Assembly (NCBI GenBank): GCA_900554995.1
Contig: USJJ01000054.1
Span: 1 to 7,354 of the forward strand
Direction of reading: 5' to 3'
Source of the DNA: an uncultured Ruminococcus sp.
GTDB lineage: Bacteria > Bacillota > Clostridia > Oscillospirales > Acutalibacteraceae
DNA: 7,354 bases
Below the pieces are notes generated by a model. That model searched no databases and was not told the origin of the DNA. It worked only from the letters and a program-made list of their open reading frames with translations. The position numbers and the translations under genes were made by a program. This document shows, one piece after another, positions 6,083 through 7,354 of this stretch; position 1 is the stretch's first letter, and each line of letters opens with the position of its first letter.

Positions 6083-7354
6083 TCAGCCTTTTAATGTTTC
6101 CTTATAAAGTCGGATGTAAGCATTCGCCGAGCGACCCCAACTGAAGTCACAGTTGAGCGCACGGAGAACGAGGGTGCCCCAATCGCCGTTGTAGTAGAGG
6201 GTGAGCGCGCGTCTGATAGCGTCGAGCATGTCGTGAGCATTGTAGCTCTTGAACGTAAAGCCGTTGCCCTTGCCGTCGCCGCAGTCGGTGATTGAGTCTC
6301 TGAGCCCGCCTGTTTCACGGACGATCGGAATCGTGCCGTAACGAAGCGCAACCATCTGGGACAGTCCGCAGGGCTCGCTCTTTGACGGCATAAGGAACAT
6401 ATCCGCTCCCGCATAAATTTTCCTTGCAAGCTCGGGAACAAAGCCGATTCTCAAGCCGACCTTGTCGGGATATTTGTCGGCAATCCAGCGGAAATAGCTT
6501 TCGTATTCATAGTCGCCCGAACCGAGAACAACAAGCTGCATCTCGGATGTTGCAAGCAGTTCATCAAGAATACCTTTGACAAGATCCAGACCCTTATGGG
6601 AAACGAGTCTCGTAACCATTCCGATTACGGGAACGCCGGGTTTGACGGGAAGACCCATCTCCTTCTGAAGCTCTTCCTTGTCAATCTTTTTGCCGGAAAC
6701 ATCGTCGGCGGAGAAATTAGCCTTGATGCACTTGTCTGTTGCGGGATCGTAGCCCACTGTGTCGATTCCGTTGAGTATTCCACTGAGCTTGTAGCGGCGC
6801 TCATTGAGAATGGAATCAAGACCGTGCGAATACCACGGGTCGAGGATTTCATCGGCATAGGACGGGCTGACGGTCGTAACCTTGTCGGCGCACTCAATAG
6901 CGCCCTTCATAAAGTTTACGCATCCGTCGTATTCAAGCAGGGACGCCTTGTCGGCAGGGATTCCGAGAACGTCCTCAAGAAGTTCCTTGCCGTAAATTCC
7001 CTGATACTGAATGTTATGAATTGTGAAAATCGTTTTGATGTTTTCATAACCCGGTGAGTTTGCATACATTGCAGAGTAGTAAACGGGAGTAAGTGCCGTC
7101 TGCCAGTCATTGCAATGGATAATGTCGGGCTTGAAATCAATGTAGGGGATTATCTCAAGAACGGCACGTGAGAAGAATGCGAATCTCTCCGCATCGTCAT
7201 AGTGACCGTAGATTGTGTCACGCTTGAAATAATACTGATTATCAAGAAGATAATATATAACGCCGTTGTACTTTGCCTCAAAAATTCCGCAGTACTGACG
7301 TCTCCAGGCAACGGGGACGGAGATGTGAGTAATGAACTTCATCTTGTCCTTGAG
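6083..7354 (-). CDS. glgA: Glycogen (starch) synthase, GT5 family, 5' end cut by window edge
   Basis: GlgA transfers glucose from ADP-glucose to the growing alpha-1,4-glucan in the cytoplasm, the elongation step of glycogen synthesis. The frame is open to the window edge and gives the last 423 residues; with a usual length near 480, about 55-60 N-terminal residues, including the KTGGLGDV substrate loop, lie outside. Seen in order (fragment numbering): WRRQYCGIFE and YYFKRDTIYGHYDD (bacillus-type N-domain), HCNDWQTAL (80-88), FTIHNIQYQG (110-119), GILNGIDT (192-199), MVTRLVSHKG (246-255), SKSEPCGLSQM (324-334) and RETGGLRDS (346-354). The EPCGLSQ segment holds the GT-B nucleotide-sugar glutamate; the usual SRFEP is SKSEP here. 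The gene is intact to its TGA. No other glg gene is in the window, so whether it belongs to a glycogen operon upstream cannot be seen. Confidence 0.96.
   Translation of the reverse strand, partial: LKDKMKFITHISVPVAWRRQYCGIFEAKYNGVIYYLLDNQYYFKRDTIYGHYDDAERFAFFSRAVLEIIPYIDFKPDIIHCNDWQTALTPVYYSAMYANSPGYENIKTIFTIHNIQYQGIYGKELLEDVLGIPADKASLLEYDGCVNFMKGAIECADKVTTVSPSYADEILDPWYSHGLDSILNERRYKLSGILNGIDTVGYDPATDKCIKANFSADDVSGKKIDKEELQKEMGLPVKPGVPVIGMVTRLVSHKGLDLVKGILDELLATSEMQLVVLGSGDYEYESYFRWIADKYPDKVGLRIGFVPELARKIYAGADMFLMPSKSEPCGLSQMVALRYGTIPIVRETGGLRDSITDCGDGKGNGFTFKSYNAHDMLDAIRRALTLYYNGDWGTLVLRALNCDFSWGRSANAYIRLYKETLKG

Noticed and set aside
6083..7354. glgA as a truncated pseudogene, because its first ATG at 7342 leaves it about 60 residues short
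   Set aside because: The same frame runs on through LKDK to the window edge and the sequence around ATG 7342 matches the middle of the N-domain, so the missing part simply lies outside the window.
1..7354. CRISPR arrays, tRNA or rRNA genes, insertion sequences, attachment sites
   Set aside because: No regularly spaced repeats, cloverleaf-like segments, transposase motifs or terminal inverted repeats were seen; nearly all bases are accounted for by the six coding regions.

Overview
The window carries six genes, all on the minus strand, packed into what looks like one transcription unit that runs from the right edge to the left edge. The organism is most likely an anaerobic, low-to-moderate GC Bacillota, of the Clostridia / Ruminococcus-Oscillospiraceae kind. 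This rests on the Bacillus/Clostridium-style glycogen synthase, strong AGGAG-type ribosome binding sites before every gene, and the general flavour of the proteins. It is an inference; there is no rRNA or other taxonomic marker here.

In transcription order (right to left) the layout is: (1) glgA, glycogen synthase, whose 5' end is cut off by the window edge; (2) a 60-base gap holding a 12-bp hairpin; (3) a histidine-phosphatase-superfamily protein whose catalytic RHG motif reads RNG; (4) a true nitrilase with a complete Glu-Lys-Glu-Cys active site; (5) a 737-residue protein that joins a seven-bladed 'two-component regulator propeller' to an all-helical C-terminal domain resembling an alpha/alpha barrel; (6) a FAD-dependent oxidoreductase of the FixC/geranylgeranyl-reductase type; (7) a calcineurin-like metallophosphoesterase with an N-terminal export signal, cut off by the left window edge. 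Its frame has no stop inside the window, so it is easily missed, but all its metal-binding motifs are present.

Genes 3 to 7 are separated by only 23, 16, 12 and 13 bases. In two junctions the stop codon of the upstream gene lies inside or against the Shine-Dalgarno sequence of the next gene, which suggests translational coupling. Reading these sites also corrects two starts: the oxidoreductase most likely begins at ATG 2155 and the metallophosphoesterase at GTG 810.

How the genes work together is not known. glgA is a housekeeping glycogen gene and may be only a neighbour, set off by the hairpin. The nitrilase, propeller/helical protein and flavoprotein form the tightest core and could be an uncharacterised pathway acting on a nitrile- or amide-containing compound. 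The main oddities are the Asn-for-His change in the phosphatase and the propeller-helical fusion with neither signal peptide nor kinase. I see no mobile elements, CRISPR arrays, tRNA or rRNA genes, and no gene-free stretch longer than 60 bases.
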